A stretch of DNA of 58,188 bases from Candidatus Competibacteraceae bacterium (GCA_027492875.1 JAPUDV010000093.1:1-58188), one strand, 5' to 3'; shown: positions 47,440 to 57,717, counted from the stretch's first letter. The notes: generated by a model from the sequence alone, not told the origin. Numbers and translations are program-made.

Positions 47440-47574
47440 ATGCGTAAACCGCTGTCCTTCTCCGGCGCGCTCGCTATCGGCCTGATGGCGCTGGTCGCAC
47501 TGCTGGCGTTTGTCGCCTATCGCGGTCCCGACATGATGGTGGTGTTCTTTGCCGCTTGGAAGCTCTGCATGTAG
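47440..47574 (+). CDS. Small single-pass membrane protein (44 aa), unknown
   Basis: Starts five bases after the MFS stop, with GACGGCG before the ATG as a weak ribosome site. After a basic start (MRKPL) it has one hydrophobic span GALAIGLMALVALLAFVAY and a short tail PDMMVVFFAAWKLCM. Tight spacing suggests it is co-translated with the transporter and could be a regulatory or stabilising micropeptide; equally, it may be a chance ORF. No known family recognised. Confidence 0.45.
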   Translation: MRKPLSFSGALAIGLMALVALLAFVAYRGPDMMVVFFAAWKLCM

Positions 47575-47798
47575 GCGGGGACCGCGCTGCCGTCGTGGTC
47601 CCCGCGCTGGGGCCGCCAGCCCTCCAACTCTTCTCCATATCCTTTCCAGTTCCGATCTCGCCCGGCCGCCGTTCGGGGCGTTATCCAGGTGATTATCATG
47701 ATAATCTGTCAGTCCGTTGGATCGTTGCGCTCCTGCATCCGCGACGATCCAAACACCTCGGACGGCGTCCGTCGGGACGCCTGGAAGGGAAGGAAACC

Positions 47799-50276
47799 AT
47801 GAGTCACGCCGCACTCATCGGTTTGATCAACAACGCCGCTTTGCTGTTGGTGCTGGGCGTCGTGTACGACGCGACTTCCTCGGGTTTGGAAGCGCCGAAC
47901 ACTGGCTTGAAACAGGTGTTGGTCGGCGTGGGGGTGGGTTTGATCGGCGTGGCCCTGATGCTCAGTTCCTGGTTGTTGGCGCCCGGCGTGATCTTTGATG
48001 CCCGCTCGGTGCTGCTGAGCGTGTCCGGCTTGTTTTTCGGATCGCTGACCACCGGCGTCGCCGTTGTCATTAGCGGCCTGTTTCGAATTTATCAGGGCGG
48101 AATTGGAGTCTGGATGGGGGTGACCGTGATTGTCGTCACCGCCAGCTTGGGCGTGGCATGGCGGCATGGACGGGGCGGATTGCGGAAGAAGTTGGATTGG
48201 CCGGAACTATACCTGTTCGGTATGGTGGCGAACGTCGCTATGTTGCTATGCGCGGCGATCTTGCCTTGGTCGATCATGATGGAAGTGTTGAGCAAAATCA
48301 GCCTGCCGGTGTTGTTGGTGTATCCGGTCGCGACGGTGTTGTTGGGCATGCTGCTGTCCCGTCAGAGCGAACGGCGGACAATGGAGGCGGCGCTTAAGGA
48401 GAGCGAGGAGAAGTTTCGTTGCTATGTCGAACGCGCGCCATTGGGAGTCTTCATTGCGGATCGCGCCGGCCGCTACGTCGAGGTGAATCCAGCCGCCGCC
48501 CGGATGCTGGGTTACACCGAGACCGAACTCCTCGCCTTGTCGATTCCCGACGTGCTGGCGCCGGAGTCGCTGGAGGTGGGCCGGCGGCATTTTGCCGCCG
48601 TGGTCGAACGGGGGAACGCCAGCGGCGAGATGCCGCTTCGCCGGAAAAATGGTTCGCCGGTTTGGATGTCGGTCGATGCAGCGCGGTTGAGCGACGACCG
48701 CTTCATCGCCTTCTGCCAGGACATCGCCGAACGCAAGCAGGCCGAAGCGGCGATGCGGGAGCAGGTCCGGTTGCAAGAGCAATTAGCCAGGATCGCCGCC
48801 TCGGTGCCCGGCGTGATCTATTCCTTTCAACGAACGCCGGATGGTTCCGCCTGTTTTCCTTATGCCAGCCCGGCCATCCGAGATCTCTATGGTCTTACGC
48901 CGGAGGAATTGGCGCGGGGCGCGGCGCCTCTCTGGGCCATGATCCATCCAGACGATCTCGGGCATCTCGATGACCGCATTGCCGAGTCGGCCCGAACCCT
49001 GACCTTGTGGCACGACAAATTCCGTGTCCTGCACCCGGTCAAGGGAGAAATGTGGATCGAAGGGCGCTCCATGCCCGAGCGCCTGCCCGACGGCGGCACG
49101 CTCTGGCACGGTCTTATAATGGACATTACCGACCACAAACGGGTCGAGAACGCCCTGCGCGCCAGCGAGGAACGCTTCCGCCGGGCGGTGGAGGAAGCGC
49201 CGTTTCCGGTGGTGATCCACGCCGAGGACGGCGAAATTCTGGTCATCAGCCGAATCTGGACCGAGATCACCGGTTACGCGCACGCCGAGATTCCCACCAT
49301 CGCCGATTGGACCGAGCGGGCCTACGGCGTGCGCCGGCAACAGGTGCGGGAAGGCATCGACAAACTCTATGCCCTGAAACGGCGGATGGACGAGGGCGAA
49401 TTCACCATTACCTGCAAGGACGGTTCGCACCGTATCTGGGAGTTCGGCAGCACGCCGCTGGGCCGGCTGCCGGACGGGCGGCGAACCGTGAGCAGCATGG
49501 CCGCCGACATTACCGAGCGCAAGCGGGCCGAGGAGCAAATTCGCGGCCTCAACGCCGAACTGGAAAACCGGGTGCGGCAGCGCACCGCGCAATTGACCGC
49601 CGCCAACCGGGAGCTGGAGACTTTCGCCTACTCGGTTTCGCACGATCTAAAAGCGCCGCTGCGCGGCATCGACGGTTACAGCCAGTTGCTGGAGGAAGGT
49701 TACAGCGGCACGCTGGACGAGGAGGGGAAAACCTTCATCCGCAATATTCGCCTCGGCGCGCAAAGGATGGGCGAGCTGATCGAAGATCTGCTGGCCTACT
49801 CGCGCATGGAGCGGCGCAAGCTGACCAGTGCCGCGCTGGACGTGACCGCGCTGGTCCAGGGCGTGCTGGCCGAGCGAAGCGCGGAAATCCAGCAACGCCG
49901 GGTCGCAGTACGGCTCGACCTCCCGCCGCGTGCCGTTCGCGCCGATCGGGACGGGCTGGTGATCGTGTTGCGCAACCTGCTGGAGAACGCCCTGAAATTT
50001 GCCGCGGGTTCCCGGTCGCCGGTGATCGAGATCGGGGGGCACGCCGAGAGGGAGCGGGTGCTGCTGTGGGTTCGAGACAACGGCATCGGTTTCGACATGA
50101 AGTTTCATGACCGGATCTTCGAGATTTTCCAGCGGTTGCACCGGGTGGAAGACTATCCGGGCACCGGGGTCGGGCTGGCGCTGGCGCGCAAGGCGATGCA
50201 GCGGATGGATGGGCGAATCTGGGCCGAGAGCGCGCCGGGGCAGGGCGCAACCTTCTATCTGGAACTACCGGCGTAA
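47799..50276 (+). CDS. LytS-type 5TM PAS sensor histidine kinase
   Basis: 825 residues. N-terminal multi-helix membrane region (about 1-190) resembles 5TMR-LYT, including GLFFGSLTTGVAVVISGLFRIYQGGIGVWMG. Three PAS/PAC units follow at about 205-325 (YVERAPLGVFIADRAGRYVE), 335-455 and 460-585. Kinase core: His615 in FAYSVSHDLKAPLRG, N-box NLLENALKF, G1 DNGIGFD and G2 GTGVGLALA, of the phytochrome-like HisKA class. ATG 47799 has GGAAGGGAAGG upstream. No response regulator is adjacent, so it is an orphan kinase in this window. The sensed signal may be a membrane or cell-wall cue; inference only. Confidence 0.9.
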   Translation: MSHAALIGLINNAALLLVLGVVYDATSSGLEAPNTGLKQVLVGVGVGLIGVALMLSSWLLAPGVIFDARSVLLSVSGLFFGSLTTGVAVVISGLFRIYQGGIGVWMGVTVIVVTASLGVAWRHGRGGLRKKLDWPELYLFGMVANVAMLLCAAILPWSIMMEVLSKISLPVLLVYPVATVLLGMLLSRQSERRTMEAALKESEEKFRCYVERAPLGVFIADRAGRYVEVNPAAARMLGYTETELLALSIPDVLAPESLEVGRRHFAAVVERGNASGEMPLRRKNGSPVWMSVDAARLSDDRFIAFCQDIAERKQAEAAMREQVRLQEQLARIAASVPGVIYSFQRTPDGSACFPYASPAIRDLYGLTPEELARGAAPLWAMIHPDDLGHLDDRIAESARTLTLWHDKFRVLHPVKGEMWIEGRSMPERLPDGGTLWHGLIMDITDHKRVENALRASEERFRRAVEEAPFPVVIHAEDGEILVISRIWTEITGYAHAEIPTIADWTERAYGVRRQQVREGIDKLYALKRRMDEGEFTITCKDGSHRIWEFGSTPLGRLPDGRRTVSSMAADITERKRAEEQIRGLNAELENRVRQRTAQLTAANRELETFAYSVSHDLKAPLRGIDGYSQLLEEGYSGTLDEEGKTFIRNIRLGAQRMGELIEDLLAYSRMERRKLTSAALDVTALVQGVLAERSAEIQQRRVAVRLDLPPRAVRADRDGLVIVLRNLLENALKFAAGSRSPVIEIGGHAERERVLLWVRDNGIGFDMKFHDRIFEIFQRLHRVEDYPGTGVGLALARKAMQRMDGRIWAESAPGQGATFYLELPA

Positions 50277-50477
50277 GCAGTTTGACGAAAACGCCTCTGG
50301 TTCTGGCGGCGTCCCTGGTCCGGTCGGAGTGCGGAATGCGGCTGTGGGATATGGTTTTGCTGCTATGCAGCACAAATGGTAAACTCAAAATGGGCCAGCG
50401 TTTTTCCATTCCGCATCGGTAATGGCAATCATGCCCGGCCCGCCGACAACCATAATTCCATTACGCGGGAGCCAGCC

Positions 50478-51644
50478 ATGCGCATCGCCATGCTTTCAGC
50501 AGAATCCCTGCACTCCATTTCTTCCGGCGGACTCGGCGTCCATGTCACCGAACTCGCCGCTGGCCTGCAACGGCGGGGGCACGAACTCCACGTTATCACC
50601 CGGCGCAAGGAAGACCAGAACTACTATGACTGTATCGATCACGTCCACTACCATCGTGTCGATCATGGCCTGAGAGAAAATTTCGTCGAATGCATGGACT
50701 ACATGTGCAAGGCGATGGCCCAGCGCTTCCACGAAGTCACCGCCATGGTCGGCAAGTTCGAAATCGTCCATGCGCATGACTGGCTGACCGCCAACGCCAT
50801 GAAGTACGTCATGGAGGGTTTCGGCACCCCCGGCGTGCTGACCATGCACTCCACCGAATACGGCCGCGACGGCAACGTGTTTTTCGACGGCTTCGCGCGC
50901 TGGGTCCGCGACGCTGAAGCGGCCGGTTGCCATCACGCCACGGTCGTGATCGCCGTCAGCCACTTTCTCGCCGACGAACTGCGCCGCATCTATCAGATTT
51001 CGCCCGAAAAGGTTCACGTCGTGCCCAACGGGGTCAGCTACCGCGCCTTCGACGGTTTCATCGATCCGGCCGAGGTCAAGGGCCGCTACGGCATCGCCCC
51101 GTTGGCCCCAACCATTTTTTCGCCGGGCCGCATGACGCTGCAAAAGGGCATGGACATGCTGGTCGAGGCCGTGCCGATGGTGCTGGGCAGCTATCCGGAA
51201 GCCAAGTTCATCATCGCCGGCGAAGGGCCGGAGAAAGAGAGGGTGGTGCAGCGGGCCTGGGAGGTCGGCGCCGCCGGCGCCATCGTGTTCCTCGGCGCCA
51301 TGCCGCGCTGGCAGTATATCGACGTGATGCGAGCCTGCGATATCTTGGTGGTGCCCAGCCGCAACGAACCCTTCGGCATCGTGGTGCTGGAGGCGTGGGC
51401 GGCCGGCAAGCCGGTGGTCGCCACCCTGGCCGGCGGTCCCCGCGAATTTATCTGGCAGAATGTCAACGGCTTTCTGGTTGACCCCGACGCGGGCGGTCTG
51501 GCGCACGGCATCGGTTCGTTGCTGGCCGATCACCAGCATTGCCGGGCGCTGGGCGTCAACGGCCGGCGGGCGGTGGAGGAGAAGTTTAACTGGGATAACG
51601 TGGCGACCTACACTGAAGGGGTCTATCAGCTCGTGGCGCGCTGA
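50478..51644 (+). CDS. Family 4 glycosyltransferase
   Basis: 388 residues, GT-B fold: N-terminal SSGGLGVHVTELAAGLQRRGHE with the typical glycogen-synthase-like G-x-GV loop, VHAHDWLTANAMK, VVPNGVSYRAFDG, FSPGRMTLQKGMDMLV, and the C-terminal donor site EPFGIVVLEAWAAGKPVV (E-x7-E). The style is that of GT4 starch/glycogen or sucrose-synthase-like enzymes, so a role in glycogen or glycoconjugate synthesis is plausible. CGGGAG lies six bases before ATG 50478. Monocistronic, between the kinase and cyclase genes. Confidence 0.88.
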   Translation: MRIAMLSAESLHSISSGGLGVHVTELAAGLQRRGHELHVITRRKEDQNYYDCIDHVHYHRVDHGLRENFVECMDYMCKAMAQRFHEVTAMVGKFEIVHAHDWLTANAMKYVMEGFGTPGVLTMHSTEYGRDGNVFFDGFARWVRDAEAAGCHHATVVIAVSHFLADELRRIYQISPEKVHVVPNGVSYRAFDGFIDPAEVKGRYGIAPLAPTIFSPGRMTLQKGMDMLVEAVPMVLGSYPEAKFIIAGEGPEKERVVQRAWEVGAAGAIVFLGAMPRWQYIDVMRACDILVVPSRNEPFGIVVLEAWAAGKPVVATLAGGPREFIWQNVNGFLVDPDAGGLAHGIGSLLADHQHCRALGVNGRRAVEEKFNWDNVATYTEGVYQLVAR

Positions 51645-51765
51645 AGGCTGTCCGTTCGAGCGGCGCGGCGTCAGGGGGTAAGCGCTTGCCCGCGATCCCG
51701 CTTCCACCCGCTTGCGGGGCAGGGTTGGAATTGAGGAGTAGGTCTACATGTGAGGCGGCGTCTGG

Positions 51766-54700
51766 ATGAATATATTTTCCGCCAACCTGGACTACGTTTT
51801 TTTCCTCTATGGCCTGTCGTTCGTGCTGCTGGGAACGATGGCGACCGCGCCCGCCGGCCGGAACAATACCTTGTCGTGGCGGTGGCTGGCGGCGTTCGGG
51901 TTTCTGCACGGTCTGAATGAGTGGCTGGATTTGCTGGCGCTGAGCCGGGCGGATTCACCGGAGTTTCAGGGCCTGCGACTGGCGGTGCTGGCGGCATCGT
52001 TCCTGCCGCTGGTCGAATTCGGCCGGCGGGGCGTTTCCAGGGATGGCGTCCTGTTCGGCGGGCGCGGGTGGCTGATACTGGCGAGTCTGGCCGCGCTGGG
52101 CGCGTTGTCCGGCGGCGCGAACGGATTCAACGCCGCCTGCCGTTACGCGTTCGGCCTGCCGGGCGGCGCGCTGGCCGCGCTGGCGCTGTGGCGCGTTTCC
52201 CAATCCAGGACGGGTGAGCCGTGCCGCGGACTGCGGCTGGCGGCCGGTTCGTTGCTGGCTTATGGGCTGACCGTCGGTCTGGCGCCGCCCGCCGCCCCGT
52301 TTTTTCCGGCCTCCTGGCTCAATCAGGACCACTTCCTGGCCACCGCCGGTTTCCCCATCCAGTTGCTGCGCATGGGTTGCGCCCTGGGCGCCATGGTTGG
52401 TGTGTGGCTCTACCGTTTACAGTCTACACCCGAGCCGCAGCGCGATGGCCCGGTCCGGCGCGGGTGGCGTCCCGCCGGATTCGTGCTGTTGGTCGCCTTG
52501 GGCGGCATCGTCGCCGCTTGGCAGGGCGGCAACGCCGATGCCCAATACCGCCAGCGCCTGCTGGAACAGGCGCTGGGGATCGCCAAGACCATCAAGCCCG
52601 AATACGCCAGGGCGCTCGCCTTCACGGCGGCGGATCTGAATTCGCCGGTGTTCGAGCGGATTCGCCAGCAGATGATCGCCTACCGACAAATCTATCCGGT
52701 GCGCGGCATCTACAGCATGGGCATGCGCCGGGGCGTCCCGGTATTCGGGCCGGGAAGCTACGCCGAGAACGATCCGATGGCAGCACCGCCGGGCGCGGTT
52801 TACGATTTTCCCCATGCCAGGGGTTCCGAGGTGTTTCGGGCCGGCCAGCCGGCCGTGGTGGGGCCGGCGACCGATGCCCACGGCACTTTCGTCTCGGCGC
52901 TGGCCCCCGTGGTCGACCCGCTCTCCGGCGAAGTGCTGATGCTGGTCGGGCTGGATGTGCTGGCCGAAGAGTGGAGCGTCCGCATCGCCGCCAGCCGCCT
53001 GCCGGTCATCGCGGGCAACCTGATCCTGCTGCTGGCGTTCCTGGCGGGCGTCGGCGCGATCGAATGGCGCAACCGGCTGCCGGCGGCGCGGCGCGCGCGC
53101 TGGCTTCACCTGGAAACCGTTCTGGCCGGTGGCTGCGGGCTGTTGCTGGTGGCGGCGGTCGCCGTGCTGAACGTCGAAGTGGAAAACCGCGAGCACCAGA
53201 CCAATTTTTACCGTTTGGCCGATATCCGCGCCGCCAACATCCGCGACAGTTTTCACGACGTCCGCACCAATCTGGCGGTCCTGGTCCGATTTTTTGAATC
53301 CAGCCAGCAGGTAGAGCGCGAGGAATTTCGCACCTTCGTCGCACCCATGCTGCAATCTGGCGCAATTCAGGCCTACGAATGGATCCAGCGAGTGCCGGCG
53401 GCGGAAAAGGAAGCGGTGGAAGCCGCCGTGCGGCAGGAGGGCCTGGGCGATTTTACCATCTGGCAGCGCGATGCGTCCGGCAAGCGGATTGCCGCCATGG
53501 GCCGGACGGAGTATTACCCAATCTACTTCATCGAGCCGCAGGCCGACGGCGAGCCGGCCCTGGGGTTTGATCTGGGTTCCGAACCGCTGTATCGCGCCGC
53601 GCTGGAGGCGGGGGCTGGTGCTGGCTTGACTACCGCCACCGAGCCGATCAGCCTGGTTCAGGATAGCGGCCAGCCATATCGGATGCTGGTGTTGCAACCG
53701 CTGTTTGCGGCGGCTGCGGCCGGGCGGCTGCGCGGCTTCGCCGCAGGCGTTCTGCGCTTGCAGTCCCTGCTGTCGGAGACCAGCACCGAAGCCGAGACCG
53801 AAGTACGCCTGCTGAGCCTGACGCCTGGCCGCAGCGGGCTGCGGTTGTTGGCGGTGTACCCACCGGATTTTGGGAGCGAAGCCGCCGCCGGTGCCGCCGC
53901 GCGGATCGATATCCGCGATTTTCAGGCGGTTTACCCCCTGTTCGACTTCGGCCGCACCTACGTGCTCGCGATCCAGCCCACGCCGGCCTTCCATGTCGCG
54001 CACCCCGCGCGCGTCGGTTGGCTGGTCGGGTTGACGGGGCTGCTGCTGGTCGGGGTATTCGCGGCCTTTGTCGGTGCATTGCGCGACCGTCAGGTTGTTC
54101 TGGAGCGCGAGGTGCGGGAGCGCACGGCCGAACTGCGGGAAAGCGAGGAGCGTTTTCATCAGATGTTCGAGAAGCACGATGCGGTCATGCTGCTGATCGA
54201 GCCGGAGAATGGGAAAATTCTGGATGCCAATCAGGCGGCGGTGCGCTATTACGGCTACCCGCTGTGGCAGCTCCGCGCGATGACCGTCGAGGATATCAAC
54301 ACCCAGCCGCACGAAGAGATGGCGGGGCAGCGGGCGCCGCAAATTCAGCGGAACTGTTTCTTGTTTCATCACCGGCTTGCCAACGGCGATATTCGGACGG
54401 TGGAGGTTCATTCGTCCCCGATCAGGCTGCGGACGAGACCGATCCTGTTCTCGATCATTCACGACATCACCGAGCGGGTGGCGCAGGAGCACGAGCTGCG
54501 ACGGCTGGCCACCACCGACGCGCTGACCGGACTGGCCAACCGTCGCCGGTTCCTGGAGCAGCTCGGTCTGGAGTTGGCGCGGTTCCAGCGCTACGCCAAG
54601 CCAGCGGCGCTGCTGATGCTGGATCTGGATCATTTCAAAGAGGTGAACGACCAGCACGGTCACGCGGCCGGCGACGCCGTGTTGCGGCATTTCGCCGCGC

Positions 54701-54999
54701 TCGCCCGGCGGGCGCTGCGCAAGATCGACCGCATCGGCCGGCTGGGCGGCGAGGAGTTCGGCGCGTTGCTGCCGGGCACCGATGAAGAGGGCGCGCGGCA
54801 ACTGGCCGAGCGGCTGCGGAATCGGGTGGCGGAATCACCCGCCAGCACCGAAACCGGCGCGATCGGCTTCACCGTCAGCATCGGTGTCACGTTGTTTGCG
54901 CCGGCCGATGCCAAAATCGAGTCGGTGTTGATCCGGGCCGACCGCGCGCTGTACCGCGCCAAGGAAACGGGGCGCAACCGGGTGGAAGTGGAACGGTAG
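51766..54999 (+). CDS. CHASE-PAS-GGDEF diguanylate cyclase
   Basis: 1077 residues. About seven membrane segments in residues 1-245, a periplasmic domain (about 255-420), another membrane helix, a CHASE domain (about 465-640, opening NFYRLADIRAANIRDSFHDV), a helix at about 755-775, a PAS (810-910, FHQMFEKHDAVMLLIEPENG) and a GGDEF domain with LTGLANRRRF, GGEEF at 994-998 and an upstream inhibitory-site RKID at 985-988. It should make c-di-GMP and be product-inhibited. The two stacked periplasmic sensory regions in one chain are unusual in size. Start ATG 51766 with GAGG ten bases upstream. Confidence 0.9.
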   Translation: MNIFSANLDYVFFLYGLSFVLLGTMATAPAGRNNTLSWRWLAAFGFLHGLNEWLDLLALSRADSPEFQGLRLAVLAASFLPLVEFGRRGVSRDGVLFGGRGWLILASLAALGALSGGANGFNAACRYAFGLPGGALAALALWRVSQSRTGEPCRGLRLAAGSLLAYGLTVGLAPPAAPFFPASWLNQDHFLATAGFPIQLLRMGCALGAMVGVWLYRLQSTPEPQRDGPVRRGWRPAGFVLLVALGGIVAAWQGGNADAQYRQRLLEQALGIAKTIKPEYARALAFTAADLNSPVFERIRQQMIAYRQIYPVRGIYSMGMRRGVPVFGPGSYAENDPMAAPPGAVYDFPHARGSEVFRAGQPAVVGPATDAHGTFVSALAPVVDPLSGEVLMLVGLDVLAEEWSVRIAASRLPVIAGNLILLLAFLAGVGAIEWRNRLPAARRARWLHLETVLAGGCGLLLVAAVAVLNVEVENREHQTNFYRLADIRAANIRDSFHDVRTNLAVLVRFFESSQQVEREEFRTFVAPMLQSGAIQAYEWIQRVPAAEKEAVEAAVRQEGLGDFTIWQRDASGKRIAAMGRTEYYPIYFIEPQADGEPALGFDLGSEPLYRAALEAGAGAGLTTATEPISLVQDSGQPYRMLVLQPLFAAAAAGRLRGFAAGVLRLQSLLSETSTEAETEVRLLSLTPGRSGLRLLAVYPPDFGSEAAAGAAARIDIRDFQAVYPLFDFGRTYVLAIQPTPAFHVAHPARVGWLVGLTGLLLVGVFAAFVGALRDRQVVLEREVRERTAELRESEERFHQMFEKHDAVMLLIEPENGKILDANQAAVRYYGYPLWQLRAMTVEDINTQPHEEMAGQRAPQIQRNCFLFHHRLANGDIRTVEVHSSPIRLRTRPILFSIIHDITERVAQEHELRRLATTDALTGLANRRRFLEQLGLELARFQRYAKPAALLMLDLDHFKEVNDQHGHAAGDAVLRHFAALARRALRKIDRIGRLGGEEFGALLPGTDEEGARQLAERLRNRVAESPASTETGAIGFTVSIGVTLFAPADAKIESVLIRADRALYRAKETGRNRVEVER

Positions 55000-55006
55000 G
55001 GCGCTG

Positions 55007-55828
55007 TCACGTCCCCCCGAACAACTCCGCCAGTTTCGCGCCGGGGTCGGGGACCCGCATGAAGGCTTCGCCCACCAGAAAGGCATGTACCCCGTTCTCG
55101 CGCAGGAGCGCCACGTCCGCCGGAGTGTGAATGCCGCTTTCGGTAACCACGGTGCGGTCCCCGGGAATTTGGGACAGCAGATCGAGCGTGGTGTCCAGCC
55201 GGGTTTCAAACGTGCGCAGGTTGCGGTTGTTGATACCGATCAGCGTTGCGCCGATGGCCAGCGCCCGTTCCAGTTCGGCGGCGTCGTGGACTTCCACCAG
55301 CACGTCCAGGCCGAGTTCCGCCGCCAGTCGCGCCAGTTCGCCCAAGGTGGCATCGTCCAGCGCGGCCACGATCAGCAGGATGCCATCGGCGCCGATCAGC
55401 CGCGCTTCATGGACCTGATAGGGGTCGATGATGAAGTCCTTGCGCAGCGCCGGCAGGTCGCAGGCGGCCCGCGCTTCCTTCAGATAATCCTCGTGACCCT
55501 GAAAGAAATCGCGGTCGGTCAGCACCGACAGGCAGGCCGCCCCGGCGGCGGCGTAGCTGTGCGCGATGGCGGCCGGCTCGAACGGATCGCGCAATAGCCC
55601 CTTGCTGGGCGAGGCGCGCTTGATTTCGGCGATGACGGCGGCTCGACCGGTTGCGATCATCCGCGTCAACTGGTCCTGGAACGGGCGGGGAGCGGGCAGG
55701 CTCGCTGTCTGCCGGCGCAGTTCGCGCAGACTCAGCCGCTGCTGGCGCTCGGCGATTTCCTCGGCCTTGCGGGCCAGGATTTTTTGCAGGATATCGGGCG
55801 TGTCGCTCATGACGCTCATGACGCTCAT
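55007..55828 (-). CDS. trpC: Indole-3-glycerol phosphate synthase
   Basis: 273 residues, a TIM barrel: [16 protein letters not shown] (catalytic Lys), [45 protein letters not shown] and [15 protein letters not shown]. Converts CdRP to indole-3-glycerol phosphate. Three ATGs at 55828, 55819 and 55810 lie in a 9-base tandem repeat encoding Met-Ser-Val; the first overlaps the trpD stop by ATGA, so coupling favours it. Stand-alone TrpC, not fused to TrpF. Confidence 0.95.
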   Translation of the reverse strand: MSVMSVMSDTPDILQKILARKAEEIAERQQRLSLRELRRQTASLPAPRPFQDQLTRMIATGRAAVIAEIKRASPSKGLLRDPFEPAAIAHSYAAAGAACLSVLTDRDFFQGHEDYLKEARAACDLPALRKDFIIDPYQVHEARLIGADGILLIVAALDDATLGELARLAAELGLDVLVEVHDAAELERALAIGATLIGINNRNLRTFETRLDTTLDLLSQIPGDRTVVTESGIHTPADVALLRENGVHAFLVGEAFMRVPDPGAKLAELFGGT

Positions 55829-56859
55829 GACGCCAAGGTCTGCGTGCAGCGCACGAACTCATCCAGCTTGACCCGCGCCGCGCCGCTGGCCAGGGTCTCA
55901 CGGGCCAGTTCGATGCCGGCGGCGATGGAGGGCGCGAGGTTGGCCGCGTACAGCGCCGCGCCGGCGTTGAAGGCGACGATGTCGCGCGGGGTGCCCGGTT
56001 CGTTGTCCAGCGCGTTCAGCAGCATGGCCTTGGACTGTTCGGCGTTTTCGACCCTGAGCCCCCGGTTGGAGACCATGGCCAGCCCGAAATCCTCGGGGTG
56101 AATCTCATATTCCACGATTTCGCCGTTCCTGAGTTCGCCGACCTGGGTGGGTGCGCCCAGCGAAATCTCGTCCATGCCGTCCTTGCCCCAGACCACCAGG
56201 ACGTGTTGCGCGCCGAGCCGTTGCATCACCCGCACCTGAATGCCGACCAGATCGGGATGGAAGACGCCCATCAACTGGTTGGGCGCGCCGGCGGGATTGG
56301 TCAGCGGGCCGAGGATGTTGAAGAGGGTGCGCACGCCCATTTCGCGGCGGACCGGCGCGACGTTCTTCATGGCCGAGTGGTGGTTGGGCGCGAACATGAA
56401 GCCGATGCCGGTGGCGGCGATGCAGTCGGCCACCTGTTCGGCCTTCAGGTCGATGCGCACGCCCAGCGCCTCCAGCACATCGGCGCTGCCGGATTTGGAC
56501 GAGACGCCGCGATTGCCGTGCTTGGCGACCCGCGCGCCGGCGGCGGCGGCGACGAACATGGTGGCGGTGGAGATGTTGAAGGTGTGCGCGCCGTCGCCGC
56601 CGGTGCCGACGATATCGACGAAGTGTTCGTGCGGTGGCGGGACGTGGACCTGGGTGGAGAGTTCGCGCATGACCGTGGCGGCGGCGGTGATCTCGCCGAT
56701 GGTTTCCTTCTTGATCCGCAGGCCGGTCAGGACGGCGGCGGTCATGACCGGGGAAATCTCGCCGGCCATGATCTGCCGCATCAGCGCGAGCATCTCGTCG
56801 TAGAAGATTTCGCGGTGTTCGATGGTGCGTTGCAGGGCTTCCTGGGGGGTGATGGACAT
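55825..56859 (-). CDS. trpD: Anthranilate phosphoribosyltransferase
   Basis: 344 residues: [38 protein letters not shown] (PRPP-binding KxxGTGGD block), [22 protein letters not shown] (read [17 protein letters not shown]) and [17 protein letters not shown]. Adds phosphoribose to anthranilate. Middle gene of trpGDC; 22 bases after trpG and overlapping trpC. Confidence 0.96.
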   Translation of the reverse strand: MSITPQEALQRTIEHREIFYDEMLALMRQIMAGEISPVMTAAVLTGLRIKKETIGEITAAATVMRELSTQVHVPPPHEHFVDIVGTGGDGAHTFNISTATMFVAAAAGARVAKHGNRGVSSKSGSADVLEALGVRIDLKAEQVADCIAATGIGFMFAPNHHSAMKNVAPVRREMGVRTLFNILGPLTNPAGAPNQLMGVFHPDLVGIQVRVMQRLGAQHVLVVWGKDGMDEISLGAPTQVGELRNGEIVEYEIHPEDFGLAMVSNRGLRVENAEQSKAMLLNALDNEPGTPRDIVAFNAGAALYAANLAPSIAAGIELARETLASGAARVKLDEFVRCTQTLAS

Positions 56860-56881
56860 GTCGGGCGTTCTCCGGGGTGGT

Positions 56882-57463
56882 TCAGTGCCGGGTCAGAAAA
56901 TTGCGTAGCAGGGCGTGGCCGTGTTCGGTCAGGATCGATTCGGGATGGAACTGCACGCCCTCGACCGGCAGGGTTTTGTGGCGCACACCCATGATTTCGT
57001 CGATGTCGCCGTCCGGGGTTTGGGTCCAGGCGGTGATGTCCAGGCACTCCGGGGCGGTGGATTTTTCGATCACCAGGGAATGATAGCGCACCACGGTGAA
57101 CGGGTTGGGCAGGCCGGCGAACACGCCTTGCCCCCGGTGATGGACTTCGGAGGTTTTGCCATGCATCACTTGCCCGGCGCGGACGATGTGTCCGCCGAAG
57201 GCCTGGCCGATGCTCTGGTGGCCCAGGCAGACGCCGAGGATCGGGATTTGGCCGGCGAAGCGTTCGATGGTGGCCAGCGAGACGCCCGCTTCGTTGGGGG
57301 TGCAGGGGCCGGGCGAGAGCACGATGCGCTCCGGGGCGAATTCGGCGATCTGGTCGGGATCGATCTGGTCGTTGCGGTAGACCCACACCTCTTCGCCCAG
57401 CTCGCCGAAGTATTGCACCAGGTTGTAGGTGAAGGAGTCGTAGTTGTCGATCATGAGCAGCAT
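56882..57463 (-). CDS. trpG: Anthranilate synthase glutamine amidotransferase subunit
   Basis: 193 residues, class I amidotransferase: [47 protein letters not shown] with the nucleophilic Cys, and [14 protein letters not shown] with the His-Glu pair. Supplies ammonia to TrpE, which is not in this window, so trpE is elsewhere as in pseudomonads. The upstream leader holds repeated TTCGTTGG elements that may govern the operon. Confidence 0.95.
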   Translation of the reverse strand: MLLMIDNYDSFTYNLVQYFGELGEEVWVYRNDQIDPDQIAEFAPERIVLSPGPCTPNEAGVSLATIERFAGQIPILGVCLGHQSIGQAFGGHIVRAGQVMHGKTSEVHHRGQGVFAGLPNPFTVVRYHSLVIEKSTAPECLDITAWTQTPDGDIDEIMGVRHKTLPVEGVQFHPESILTEHGHALLRNFLTRH

Positions 57464-57499
57464 GACGGGTGAACCTCTCGGCGCGGCTAGGGAGAGCGT

Positions 57500-57717
57500 C
57501 CAACGAACACCCTGGATGCCCGCGTGGGGACCTGCTTGGTTCGTTGGGGTGCTGGTTGGATTGTACGGGTTCGATGCGGTTCGTTGGAATGCGCATGGGG
57601 CGGGGAGGGGCGGGAGACGGGGCGCGCTGCGTCCGGTGAGCTTGTCTTCGGTTTCGCCTTCGGTTCGGACTGGTAATTTTTCCGAATCGAACGATAATTA
57701 TGTAACTATTTCGTTGG
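57500..57717 (-). repeat. Repeated TTCGTTGG elements in the trpG leader
   Basis: On the plus strand GGTTCGTTGG occurs at 57538-57547 and again exactly 40 bases on at 57578-57587, TTCGTTGG recurs at 57710-57717, and the inverse CCAACGAAC lies at 57500-57508, 37 bases before the trpG start. In the minus-strand transcript the single GUUCGUUGG could pair with either of two upstream copies, giving alternative hairpins. No Trp-rich leader peptide was found. Confidence 0.45.

Noticed and set aside
52417..54801. 794-codon minus-strand open frame
   Set aside because: Antisense shadow of the diguanylate cyclase; low-complexity composition and no recognisable motif.
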